This document shows positions 8,223-16,556 of a stretch of DNA of 44,969 nucleotides, piece by piece. The number at the start of each line of letters is the position of its first letter. The first letter of the stretch is position 1. This DNA comes from an uncultured Lachnospiraceae bacterium. GTDB lineage: Bacteria; Bacillota; Clostridia; Lachnospirales; Lachnospiraceae. The notes under the pieces were generated by a model. The model searched no databases. It saw only the letters and a program-made list of their open reading frames with translations, and was not told where the DNA came from. Where the stretch lies: contig CACYTU010000005.1 in the NCBI GenBank assembly GCA_902777355.1, positions 75,039 to 120,007 of the forward strand, written 5' to 3'. The position numbers and the translations under genes are program-made.

Positions 8223-8585
8223 TTATTTCTTTCTGTCGTCGATTCTGGCTTTGACCTTCGCCTTCTTGCCGCTCAGACCACGCAGATAGAACAGTTTGGC
8301 TCTTCTGACTTTACCTCTGCGGACAACTTCAACGTTCTCCACATTGGGGGAATGAATAGGCCAGGTCTTCTCAACGCCGATGCCGTTGGAAATCTTTCTG
8401 ACAGTGAAGGTAGTCCTTGCGCCGCCGCCCTGGATCTTGATAACAGTACCCTCGAAGATCTGTACTCTTTCACGAGTACCTTCTTTGATACGGTTGTGAA
8501 CACGGACAGTGTCGCCCGTTGCGAACTGAGGTACTTCCGCCTTCAGCTGCTCCTTCTCGAGTTCCTTGATAATTTCGAAATTCAT
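8223..8585 (-). CDS. rplS: 50S ribosomal protein L19
   Basis: Ribosomal protein L19 at the 30S/50S interface. From the ATG at 8585 it has 120 residues, the usual length; AAGGAGAA precedes this ATG at good spacing. The frame is open for seven more codons but they lack a ribosome binding site. Diagnostic stretches are [26 protein letters not shown], and [15 protein letters not shown] followed by a basic tail. Normally rplS directly follows trmD; here trmD ends 10.8 kb away, across the Pel cluster. It has its own promoter and a ~280-nt leader. Confidence 0.97.
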   Translation of the reverse strand: MNFEIIKELEKEQLKAEVPQFATGDTVRVHNRIKEGTRERVQIFEGTVIKIQGGGARTTFTVRKISNGIGVEKTWPIHSPNVENVEVVRRGKVRRAKLFYLRGLSGKKAKVKARIDDRKK

Positions 8586-8866
8586 TCTGTTCTCCTTCCT
8601 TTCCACGCCGGACGTTCTTGCCCTCCTGCGCTCCTTACAAAAATCCCGACTGAACAGGTCTTGTGTCAGCGCACTCTCTTGAAAACGGCGCCGGAAATGA
8701 GTCTTCTTTCAGAACCTTCAGCTCTCTCCGCATCCGGTCTGTTCCGCCCGTCTCAGATATTTAATAATATAAATTAAAGAAGGTGTTTTTTGTCCCTCAG
8801 TCTCAACCGGCAGAGGAACGTCTTAAGTGTTCAGAAATACGGCTGATATGCCGATTAAAAAGCAAC
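8586..8866 (-). promoter_or_regulatory. Long rplS leader, candidate L19 autoregulatory leader
   Basis: From the predicted transcription start near 8866 to the rplS ATG there are about 280 nt without a gene. The beginning can fold a small hairpin (CGGCATATCAGCCG on the minus strand, 8840-8853). An L19 leader family is known in Firmicutes, but I cannot match its consensus by eye. The length alone suggests regulation at the RNA level. Confidence 0.35.
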
Positions 8867-8872
8867 GCTAAT

Positions 8873-8901
8873 AATCTATCACATAAGGGAAAAATACGCA
8901 A
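8873..8901 (-). promoter_or_regulatory. Promoter of rplS
   Basis: On the minus strand TTGCGT (-35, 8896-8901) and TAGATT (-10, 8873-8878) are separated by 17 nt. The promoter sits between the MITE-like element (8940-9102) and rplS, downstream of the last Pel gene. It would let rplS be expressed without depending on transcription through the 10-kb insertion. Confidence 0.7.
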
Positions 8902-8939
8902 GAGATTTTTTCCTGTATGTCCACATTATTCATTTCATC

Positions 8940-9102
8940 GTTACAGTTCAGGCCATGCTGAAAACAATACGCCTTTTGTGCATCACAGTTTCGGCGGGAC
9001 GCTCCCGCTCCGTGAAAAACGCAGCGGATACTAAGTTCAAGGCCCGCCTCTACAGCAATGCACAAAAGGCGCTCCAAGAATCAGGTGGGCCTGAACTGTA
9101 AC
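8940..9102. mobile_element. MITE-like element with target-site duplication
   Basis: A 163-bp segment bounded by perfect 15-bp terminal inverted repeats, GTTACAGTTCAGGCC (8940-8954) and its complement (9088-9102). The direct octamer ATTTCATC flanks both sides (8932-8939 and 9103-9110), which looks like an 8-bp target duplication. Inside is a second inverted pair, CGCCTTTTGTGCA near 8969 and TGCACAAAAGGCG near 9059-9071. A central hairpin, GCGGGACGCTCCCGC (8994-9008), is also present. It is too short to encode a transposase. It lies 12 bp past the stop of the last Pel gene. A diverged, inverted relative is at 37697-37905. Confidence 0.8.
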
Positions 9103-9114
9103 ATTTCATCCGCT

Positions 9115-10563
9115 TTACTGACGGTATCTGTATATCTTATGAATTCCGCCCGGGCCGGGGACGACTCCCTTCTGACCCAGTGTGATGAAATTCCTGCCGT
9201 CAGGACTATTGATCGAGATTCCCACACTGTACCCTTTCAGCAGACTGTCGGAATATGGCACGGTGCCGGTCGCTGTAACAGTTGTACCGGGAAGAAGCCG
9301 GGAAAGCGAAAGGTCCAGTTTCTGTTCCCGGATACATTCCTTCTGATCGTCAAATACATACATAGTGACAGGCCAGTCCCAATAGAATGGGGCATTTCCT
9401 ACGTTGGTAAACGACAGTGAGAAAACCAGGTCGTCCCTGATGAAATCGACTGTTGTCTGAAGCCGGCTCAGATAAAAACAATATCCCACATTTCGGAGTA
9501 TCATTCCGCTTCCGTTTGTATCCTGCCTGGAGGCGTCCGGACAGACGGGTCCGATAAAGGAAGTGTGGGAACTCCTGATCTGGGCCAGAGTATCGGACAG
9601 ATTCTCCATCAGCAGCTGATCCATGTCGATCACCTGCGTCAGCCCTCCGCCAACGGGTCCTGTCATCCAGGGGGAAGCATCACCCTCGGAGAGATAATCG
9701 TCAAGAGTCTTCTTTTCTATAACATCACCGCTTTCATCAACCGGGGTGTCTGTCTGTTCTTCTCCGGCATCCGAAATCTGTGTGTCCAGGTTCTCCCTGA
9801 TCCATTGCGATGCCTCCAGCGGAGCGCCCAGAACATCGTTCCAGTTTCCCGATTTATCCGTGGCGGAAGCTCCGGGGCTGTTCAGAAGCCTGATTTGGCC
9901 CTCAGCGGGGAAGCATTCGGCATACTGCCGCTGGTACTGCGTACGGACAGAATCCGCAGGAACGGTGCCTCCTGCTGCGGGGAATGCGGTCCACAGGCCG
10001 TTCTGTCCGATCGATCCCATCTCCACATATGAGACAAAGCTGTCCCTTGCGCACCAGTCCGCCAGTGCCCTGAGAGCTCTTCCGTGAGCTTCTATAAAGA
10101 CTGCATTGCTGTAATCAGGACAATAGCCTTTTCCGGAGGGATCGTCATAATCCCTTCCGTCTGCGGTCTTCTCATACAGCCAGTCGGGAATGTCTCTGTG
10201 CTGTGTATCCCCGGGCTTATCGCATACAAGTCTCAGCACGGCATGTTTTTTCGCTTCCCGGTACTCCGCAATATGGTATTTTGCCTCGATGGCATCAAAG
10301 TCAAACACGCCTTCCTGTGGTTCCAGCTCGGAGAGAGTCAGAAGGATAAAGACCAGGTCGGTTTTATCACAGTCTTCAGGATTCTCGGCGGGCGGCGCGT
10401 ATCCGATCAGGGGGTTCTGAGGCATCATTTCCGATGCGTCATACAGGACAATATCATAGAGCCGATATCTTCCCGGAACAATATAGAGCAGGATCCCCGC
10501 GATCAGGACCACCTGTATGGCGATCATAATAAACGGAAGTTTTTTACGAATGAATGATTTCAT
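9115..10563 (-). CDS. Membrane-anchored DUF4832-like protein at the end of the Pel cluster
   Basis: It has 482 residues. A basic N-terminus is followed by one hydrophobic segment (about 11-29), consistent with a membrane-anchored extracellular protein. The middle part resembles a glycoside-hydrolase-type barrel (RLVCDKPGD, ALADWCARD, YVEMGSIGQNGLW), and the C-terminal ~110 residues form a beta-sandwich-like module (VFSLSFTNVGNAPFYWDWPV). This arrangement resembles DUF4874/DUF4832 proteins, by memory of the pattern rather than a search. A ~25-residue acidic Thr/Asp/Glu stretch interrupts the barrel region. The start is ATG 10563 with GAGG 10 nt upstream. It is separated from pelG by 41 nt, so it is probably co-transcribed. 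A role in polymer processing or export is inferred from position only. Confidence 0.65.
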   Translation of the reverse strand: MKSFIRKKLPFIMIAIQVVLIAGILLYIVPGRYRLYDIVLYDASEMMPQNPLIGYAPPAENPEDCDKTDLVFILLTLSELEPQEGVFDFDAIEAKYHIAEYREAKKHAVLRLVCDKPGDTQHRDIPDWLYEKTADGRDYDDPSGKGYCPDYSNAVFIEAHGRALRALADWCARDSFVSYVEMGSIGQNGLWTAFPAAGGTVPADSVRTQYQRQYAECFPAEGQIRLLNSPGASATDKSGNWNDVLGAPLEASQWIRENLDTQISDAGEEQTDTPVDESGDVIEKKTLDDYLSEGDASPWMTGPVGGGLTQVIDMDQLLMENLSDTLAQIRSSHTSFIGPVCPDASRQDTNGSGMILRNVGYCFYLSRLQTTVDFIRDDLVFSLSFTNVGNAPFYWDWPVTMYVFDDQKECIREQKLDLSLSRLLPGTTVTATGTVPYSDSLLKGYSVGISINSPDGRNFITLGQKGVVPGPGGIHKIYRYRQ

Positions 10564-10604
10564 TTACGAAATGCCTCATTTCAGGACTAATGATCAGAGC
10601 AGGA

Positions 10605-12128
10605 TCACCTCTGCGGCCTCACTGCCCTCCTTTTTCCATCTTTCAGTTCAGTGACCTTCTTTGTCCTCTGCTGATTTCCCAGGCGTTTGTCTATCCCGGT
10701 AAGGATACGGTCAAGGCCTGTAAAAATCCCGGCAGCAGGGACATACTCCGCCTGCCTTCCCAGAAGCAGATAGGGCAGGCGCTGTGTCGCCCACTCCAGG
10801 CGGCAGAACACAATGAGGAAGTAGACGATCGCCCCGGCCATGAATCCCAGGCCATAATAGGCCGTGTCGCCATAGACTGCCTGCCAGATCGTCACCGCAT
10901 TGGCGACAACAGCGAAGGCCGCCGTGGCCGTCAGGGTGCCGACATAGTCTTCAAAATAGAGCAGGATGAGCATCATGGCATTCGCGATTGCGTACAGGCC
11001 GTAGCCGACACACAGAGTACGGAAAATACCTTTGCCCAGGTCTGTCATACCCAAAGGCAGGAAATCCATGATGAAACCGCCGAAAACAACGAAGAGGAGG
11101 GTACTGACGATCTGCCTGTAACCACAGTAAGTCAGCTCACGGCTCAGTACTTCGACCATCCTGTCCTCTGCTGCTTCTATATCACTGATCGATCCCCCGT
11201 CATTGTACAGGCTGTAATACTGCCTGTATTCAGGATAAAACTGCACTTCCACCGAGGTCACAAAACTGATCGTTGTGATAAGAATGGAAAAAAAGGCTGT
11301 CAGCGAGGGGATATCGTAGCTTGGAGCCGCATAGAACAGACCCATAATCTTCTTGTGGAGGGGACCGAAATACATGATCACCAGGTGACCATAGAGCCCC
11401 AGGTTGACGAATACGCCAGTGAAGGCCAGTGCCCTGCACTTGTCGAACCACTGAAGAAAGGTGAAGGGACTTCCTTCCCCGCGGGGAAAATATCCCAGCA
11501 TGAGAGTAAAATACCAGATACTCATTACCCCATAGGAAAGGATCACGCAGAACATGAGGCTCAGCACTGTTCCCCTGTGGAAAAAGGCCAGTATGAGGCC
11601 GGCCAGGAATCCGGTCATCATCGACGAGGCAAAGCCAAGGGCGATGGAGCGGTAATCTTTAAGCGCTGACAGATAATTCATCTGTGTCCAGACCACGATC
11701 ATAGTCACGGCGAACCACATACTGACGATGCGATAGACAAGAGGGACTCCCGAAAACATCAGGACGATCCCGTATCCCACCATACACAGAGGCAGCATGA
11801 TCGCCAGGGCTCCAAAGAAAGACGGCATGACCCGCTCTCTCTTTCCCTCATAGAGCATATCAGAAATATATCTTGTCAGGATCATATTAAAGAAGCTTGA
11901 GACAAACAGAGAGACCAGCAGGCTGTAAGTCAGCATGCAATTCATTATCTCCCTCTGTCCCTGCGGCATGCCTGCGACCTGGGATACAAATGATATTCCC
12001 AGAAGCAGGCAGACACCCATGACCATGGGACCGATCGCCACGGCTCCCGCATAGGCATAAGCCCTGCACAGATTCAGCATACCTTTTTTCTGGAATAGCC
12101 TGTTCAGGCTGAATCCTATACCTGCCAT
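10605..12128 (-). CDS. pelG: Pel exopolysaccharide membrane transporter PelG
   Basis: Polytopic inner-membrane protein of the MOP flippase type, which with PelD and PelE exports the Pel polymer (a partly deacetylated GalNAc-rich polysaccharide). From the ATG at 12128 it has 507 residues with about 12 hydrophobic helices. The N-terminal MAGIGFSLNRLF is the characteristic PelG beginning; the frame extends to a TTG at 12149 but that would place the AGGAGG inside the coding region, so I use the inner ATG. Conserved-looking stretches are SFFNMILTRYISDMLYEG and the segment around GYFPRGEGSPF. It sits 68 nt downstream of pelF. Confidence 0.9.
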   Translation of the reverse strand: MAGIGFSLNRLFQKKGMLNLCRAYAYAGAVAIGPMVMGVCLLLGISFVSQVAGMPQGQREIMNCMLTYSLLVSLFVSSFFNMILTRYISDMLYEGKRERVMPSFFGALAIMLPLCMVGYGIVLMFSGVPLVYRIVSMWFAVTMIVVWTQMNYLSALKDYRSIALGFASSMMTGFLAGLILAFFHRGTVLSLMFCVILSYGVMSIWYFTLMLGYFPRGEGSPFTFLQWFDKCRALAFTGVFVNLGLYGHLVIMYFGPLHKKIMGLFYAAPSYDIPSLTAFFSILITTISFVTSVEVQFYPEYRQYYSLYNDGGSISDIEAAEDRMVEVLSRELTYCGYRQIVSTLLFVVFGGFIMDFLPLGMTDLGKGIFRTLCVGYGLYAIANAMMLILLYFEDYVGTLTATAAFAVVANAVTIWQAVYGDTAYYGLGFMAGAIVYFLIVFCRLEWATQRLPYLLLGRQAEYVPAAGIFTGLDRILTGIDKRLGNQQRTKKVTELKDGKRRAVRPQR

Positions 12129-12196
12129 CCGACTGCAAACCTCCTGCAAATCAATTTACAATGTTGTGTTCATGGAGCGATGCACGCAGCAGCTCC

Positions 12197-13618
12197 TCAC
12201 TGCCTGCGGGATCTCCATCTGCGGAAAACATCCTCATAGGCGTCCAGATAATTCCGGATCATATCCTCGTGGCGGAAATATTTTTCAGCTCTCTGTTTTG
12301 CCACATTTCCCATCTGCAGCCGTCTGGCGCTGTTGCGGCACAGATCTTCCATAGCGCGTGCGAGCTCATGGGGCTGCATGGGAGGCACGCAATATCCTGC
12401 CTGCCCGAGTTTGTCATCGCCGTCTCCGAAGATCAGCTCCTTGCAGCATCCCACATCCGTCGTCACGCAGGGGCGGCCTGACGCGAAAGATTCCAGGACG
12501 GAGAGCGGCTGTCCCTCGGAAATACTGGAAAGCACAGTAAAATCAAAGTCTCCCATATATTGGAGAACATTGATGGTGCCCATGAACACAGCGTTCTTTA
12601 TCCCCAGCTGGTTCATGAGATTTCTGCATTCCAAAGCATATTCCGGATCATCTTCGGGACCCGCGATATAAAGCTTTGCGGCGGGAATATGCTGTTCAAC
12701 CTCCGCGAAGGCATAGAGCATGGTCTTGACATCCTTGATCGGGGCGATTCTGAGCACGGCTCCGATATGAATGTCATCTGCCCGGGCGCGGGGGGGCACA
12801 GCGGCAAATTTTTCATAATGGATGCCGTTGGCTATCCACCTGCACAGGTCCGGATCCGCTCCTATTTCAATCTGTGTGAGTCTGGCGCGGTTGAACAGGC
12901 TGGTGACCATGGAGGCACCGTCATAGGCCGCGCTTGAAAGCATGTAGAAAAATCGGATCCACAGATCCTTGAAATCAGGAAGCACCCAGTTTGCCCGGAT
13001 GATTTCCTCCTCCCTCTCACGTGTGTAAATTCCGTGCTCTGTGAGAAGGAAGGGAACCCTGCTTTTCCAGCTGCCCAGCCTGGCCAGCACGCCCGCATAT
13101 CCGGTCGCGATCGTGTGATATACATCCGCCTGAGGTACATCGGAACACATCACGTAGAGAAGCGGGAACAGCATAGAGCGGATCGTGTGGAAATAGTCTG
13201 AAAAAGCTGTGTATGTATACTTCTGGCGGCAGATCTCCGACAGAGTGTCCAGAAAGTATTTGCTGGAAAGGAAGTCGGCAGGCGAGACCTTCTTCTGCTG
13301 GAAAATTCCGAACAGCACTTCCCAGTCCGGTCTTCCGCACTCGACAAGTTCGCGCATGGCGCCCAGTTCGGCATCGGTGAATTTCAGACTGCGCTTACGG
13401 TCTCTGCGGGGCGCAGCATTTGTAAGGGATACTTCCCGCACTTCCACTACATTTGGCGGAAGCTGATAGCGGAATTTCCCGTTCTGAGAGGGATCTGCAT
13501 TGATAGCCCAGACCACAAACTCATGCTGAGGCATCGCCTGTATATACTGATGCATCCAGGATGACACACCTCCGGTCACATAGGGATAGCATCCCTCCAG
13601 TATCACGCAAATTCTCAT
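12197..13618 (-). CDS. pelF: Pel polymer glycosyltransferase PelF (GT4)
   Basis: Cytosolic retaining glycosyltransferase of family GT4, which polymerises Pel from a UDP-sugar donor. It has 473 residues. The N-terminus has the PelF-type acceptor loop (EGCYPYVTGGVSSW, about 8-21). The C-terminal Rossmann domain includes RIAPIKDVKTM and the GT4 E-x7-E motif (EGQPLSVLE, followed by SFASGRPCV) for UDP-sugar binding. The ATG at 13618 follows AAAGG. Unlike general GT4 enzymes it carries a long insertion between the two domains, as PelF does. Its partners in the same operon are PelG, PelE and PelD. Confidence 0.92.
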   Translation of the reverse strand: MRICVILEGCYPYVTGGVSSWMHQYIQAMPQHEFVVWAINADPSQNGKFRYQLPPNVVEVREVSLTNAAPRRDRKRSLKFTDAELGAMRELVECGRPDWEVLFGIFQQKKVSPADFLSSKYFLDTLSEICRQKYTYTAFSDYFHTIRSMLFPLLYVMCSDVPQADVYHTIATGYAGVLARLGSWKSRVPFLLTEHGIYTREREEEIIRANWVLPDFKDLWIRFFYMLSSAAYDGASMVTSLFNRARLTQIEIGADPDLCRWIANGIHYEKFAAVPPRARADDIHIGAVLRIAPIKDVKTMLYAFAEVEQHIPAAKLYIAGPEDDPEYALECRNLMNQLGIKNAVFMGTINVLQYMGDFDFTVLSSISEGQPLSVLESFASGRPCVTTDVGCCKELIFGDGDDKLGQAGYCVPPMQPHELARAMEDLCRNSARRLQMGNVAKQRAEKYFRHEDMIRNYLDAYEDVFRRWRSRRQ

Positions 13619-13720
13619 ATCTGCCTTTCATCTTGGATTCCGGTACGTCTTCTGAATCCTTATCTTGGTGCCGGTTTCCTGCCGGTCCCGGACTATTTCC
13701 GGTTCCCTGCTGATCCCGGC

Positions 13721-15559
13721 TTATTTATTGATCTCAATCTCCAGCTCCGGAGAAGCCGCTTTCACGAGATAGAGTCCGTCTGAAGCCTGACTGATGGTAC
13801 CTCCGCTCACGCGTCCGGGCCTTCCCTCGTTGACCCTCAGGTAGAACCAGGCCTCGTCACAGAATCCGCCCAGAGAAATATGGATTCCTCTGGCGGTGTC
13901 CTCCCGCCTGATCTGCAGTGCGTCATAGCGCTGCACCGCTCCGGTCAGCTCGCTGCCGGTCAGGTTTCTGAGCTGCGGTATGGCACTGTGCAGCCATTCG
14001 ACGTAATCCGTGAGACGATTGAACAATTCTTCCCATCCCAGAGCCGCACCTCTGTCCGTATCAAGCACGTCGTCAGGATGCTGGAAATGTGTGTTGACAC
14101 AGTGAAAATACAGCTCGCTCATGGCAGCTGCCCGCATATAATCGTCCAGCACGTAGCCGGATATGATACGGGGAGTCTGGACCATTCCGTCATCCGTGAC
14201 AGTGAAATCCTGACTGTAAGAGACATCATTGTCGTCCGGAAGATACAGACTGGCAATAGCCCTGATCTCAGGAAAATCTTTTGCCAGCAGTTCCCGTCCC
14301 TCCGGAGAAATAATATTCGAAGGGGGGACATAGACATGATAGTCCTCGCCGGGGAAGACAGACTGACAGAAATTCCTGAGTTCGATCAGGGAATCCCTCA
14401 TGGCCTCCACGCTCTCCCACTGGCGATAGGAATCATATAAGCCCATATAGTCAAAGCTCTCTGGAACGAGCGGCATGTGGTTATAGCCGTGATAACCCAG
14501 TTCTCCGCCCTCGCGCAACAGCATATTTCCGAAGTACTGGAATCTCGTGATATCCTTGTTTCTGGGGAAGACACCACTGACCTGTGCGGAATAATCCTCG
14601 ATTACAAGACCGGTGTAGCGGATGTTATACTTTTTGGACAGATTGTAAACATCTTTCCACCAGTGATGAGTATAGAAATCCTTGATATCCATCCCGTAGT
14701 CTTTCTGGATGAACTGGCTGTCTCCTTCGGGGACAGGGGAAGGAAAATCATCAATATAAAAAGTCGAGCCGTTGATAACAGGCCAGATACATTTGTCATC
14801 GAGAAGAGAATACGCAGCGCAGTGAAAGCCCCGATAGGCCTTCTCAAGAAAGCTGAGATTGTCAAAGACTATACTGCCCTGACCATAAGCATATCTCCAG
14901 AGCAGAGGTGTCTCAGACTGGCCCTGCGATTCCATAAAGACTTCGCACTTTTTGTCCAGAGTGACGTTCAGCGAAGATTTATAGGGATCCGTGATGGGAA
15001 AATCTCTGTCGGCGCCAGGCATAAACTGCCTGGTAAAGTGGATGCCCTCGACCCTGGCCATATCATTTCCGACAGTCCTGATCCCGAGTTTGTCCGACAC
15101 TGACAGAAATGTTGCTTCGTTAAAAGGAGGGAACAGGAAGAGCAGGGAATGTCCTTCAGAGACCCAGTCCAGCAGATCAGTGAGACCTTTTCCCAGGGAA
15201 TTCAGGTCAGACACCGAAAGAACGGCTATATCTTTGCCGGAAAGATGTCTTGCGGAAAAATCGGACGCTTCCCTCTCCTCAAAAGGAATCCTCATCTGGG
15301 AAAGAATCGCCTCCATTTCCCCGCGGCCTTCCTCTCCGGTCCCTTCTTTCTCCCAGATCAGGAGTGTCCCGGCATTTTCAGGCTGGACTGTCCCTTTAAA
15401 ATCAGACGATTCAAGGATGCTGACAGTATGTTTGCCGACACTGTAAAGGACATTTCGTCCAACTGACAGTACTACGGCGAACATAAGTGTATAAATAATC
15501 AGAATCTGAAGAAGCTGCAGAAAACGCAGCTTTCTGTTTGGTTTCTTTTTTTTCTCCAA
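13721..15559 (-). CDS. pelA: Pel deacetylase, PelA-type (DUF2194)
   Basis: It has 612 residues: one N-terminal membrane segment (about 15-34), a Rossmann-like domain (~60-250), then a polysaccharide-deacetylase-like barrel. The metal-binding pattern of CE4-type deacetylases is visible as Asp270-Asp271 (FYIDDFP) and His357/His361 (GYHGYNHMP). In Gram-positive Pel clusters the deacetylase is a separate membrane-anchored protein without the fused hydrolase of Pseudomonas PelA, which fits here; the hydrolase is the separate GH114 gene at 18530-19495. The start is a TTG at 15559 with GGGGG seven nt upstream; no ATG of comparable quality precedes the membrane segment. A 61-nt gap follows pelE. Confidence 0.87.
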   Translation of the reverse strand: MEKKKKPNRKLRFLQLLQILIIYTLMFAVVLSVGRNVLYSVGKHTVSILESSDFKGTVQPENAGTLLIWEKEGTGEEGRGEMEAILSQMRIPFEEREASDFSARHLSGKDIAVLSVSDLNSLGKGLTDLLDWVSEGHSLLFLFPPFNEATFLSVSDKLGIRTVGNDMARVEGIHFTRQFMPGADRDFPITDPYKSSLNVTLDKKCEVFMESQGQSETPLLWRYAYGQGSIVFDNLSFLEKAYRGFHCAAYSLLDDKCIWPVINGSTFYIDDFPSPVPEGDSQFIQKDYGMDIKDFYTHHWWKDVYNLSKKYNIRYTGLVIEDYSAQVSGVFPRNKDITRFQYFGNMLLREGGELGYHGYNHMPLVPESFDYMGLYDSYRQWESVEAMRDSLIELRNFCQSVFPGEDYHVYVPPSNIISPEGRELLAKDFPEIRAIASLYLPDDNDVSYSQDFTVTDDGMVQTPRIISGYVLDDYMRAAAMSELYFHCVNTHFQHPDDVLDTDRGAALGWEELFNRLTDYVEWLHSAIPQLRNLTGSELTGAVQRYDALQIRREDTARGIHISLGGFCDEAWFYLRVNEGRPGRVSGGTISQASDGLYLVKAASPELEIEINK

Positions 15560-15620
15560 TGGCTGCCCCCTGGCTGACCTGCCTTAATCGCAAAAATCCC
15601 ATCCGGAGTACCTTCTCCGC

Positions 15621-16556
15621 TCAGGAAGACACTGCACTCCAGAACTCAAGCTGCTTTCGTTGCTCTGGAGAAAAATATACATTCCGCTCCTGTGCTTCGC
15701 GAATGATCCGGGCGATCGCGCTGCCGTCTCTGACAAGCGCCTTTGCCCTGATCCTCAACATACAGCAGTCTCCATCGAAGGGGTTCTCCTGCTGCAGCAT
15801 TCCTGTATACTTCTCTGCCGCCTCGACATCTCCCTGAAGAAGACACATGGCAGCAATCCGTTTCTGTGCGGCAAGGCGCTGCCCGGCGTATGTTCCGGGA
15901 CGGGCATTGCCCATGGCCCGGCTCTGCCAGTCGATCACATTGAGAAATCTCTCCAGCTTATTCCGGCAATCAGAAATCAGTTCCATCCTCTCGGAGTTCT
16001 CGGGAAGTCCGCTGTTCAAATACTCTTCATAAAGATCCGCGCAGTCCAGAAGAAGTCCCGGATCTCCGGGAGATTCCGTGAGTTTTTTCTCTAATTCGGA
16101 AATCCTCTGGGTATATTCGCTGCGGATCTCGACAAGAGCCGTCACGGCATAATGGACGACTTCCGTGTCGTCATTAACTCCTGCGATTCTGAGAGGTCTC
16201 ACAAAATCCTTTGGTCCGGAATGAAGGACAGACAACAGCAGGCTTCTCCTCTGACGGGGAGAGCCGCTCACAAGGACATCTTCAATGGGAAGGACATCAT
16301 CTACGCCGCCCTTATCCATGCGGATGTTTCTGTAGACTTCGTCTGTGATTCCGAACCGGCTGCTCTCTGCCTCCTGATCCGCTTTTTGTCCGCCCATAAT
16401 ATGGATCTGTGCCACCAGCACGCTGACAGGCCCCCAGATGGGGAGAAGAAAGCAGATCACAAGCATGGCGGGACTTACATATACAGTTCCGCGCTGCCAG
16501 AGAATACAAATCAGAACAGCCGAGATCAGATGTATAGTCATCAAAAAAAGTATCAT
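15621..16556 (-). CDS. pelE: PelE-like membrane protein with helical repeats
   Basis: It has 311 residues. Two hydrophobic helices at the N-terminus (about 2-19 and 28-49) are followed by a soluble alpha-helical region (~80-305) with a TPR-like pattern (LLLDCADLYEEYL, then KRIAAMCLLQGDVEAAEKYTGML). This is the layout of PelE, which bridges PelD and PelG in the export complex. Its ATG overlaps the pelD stop (ATGA at 16553-16556), a sign of translational coupling and fixed stoichiometry. Sequence conservation of PelE is low, so the assignment leans on layout and position. Confidence 0.8.
   Translation of the reverse strand: MILFLMTIHLISAVLICILWQRGTVYVSPAMLVICFLLPIWGPVSVLVAQIHIMGGQKADQEAESSRFGITDEVYRNIRMDKGGVDDVLPIEDVLVSGSPRQRRSLLLSVLHSGPKDFVRPLRIAGVNDDTEVVHYAVTALVEIRSEYTQRISELEKKLTESPGDPGLLLDCADLYEEYLNSGLPENSERMELISDCRNKLERFLNVIDWQSRAMGNARPGTYAGQRLAAQKRIAAMCLLQGDVEAAEKYTGMLQQENPFDGDCCMLRIRAKALVRDGSAIARIIREAQERNVYFSPEQRKQLEFWSAVSS

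Noticed and set aside
8868-9077. Small frame within the MITE-like element, with a similar one at 37716-37934
   Set aside because: The two translations agree only for the first dozen residues and then diverge in frame, so the similarity is that of the DNA repeat.
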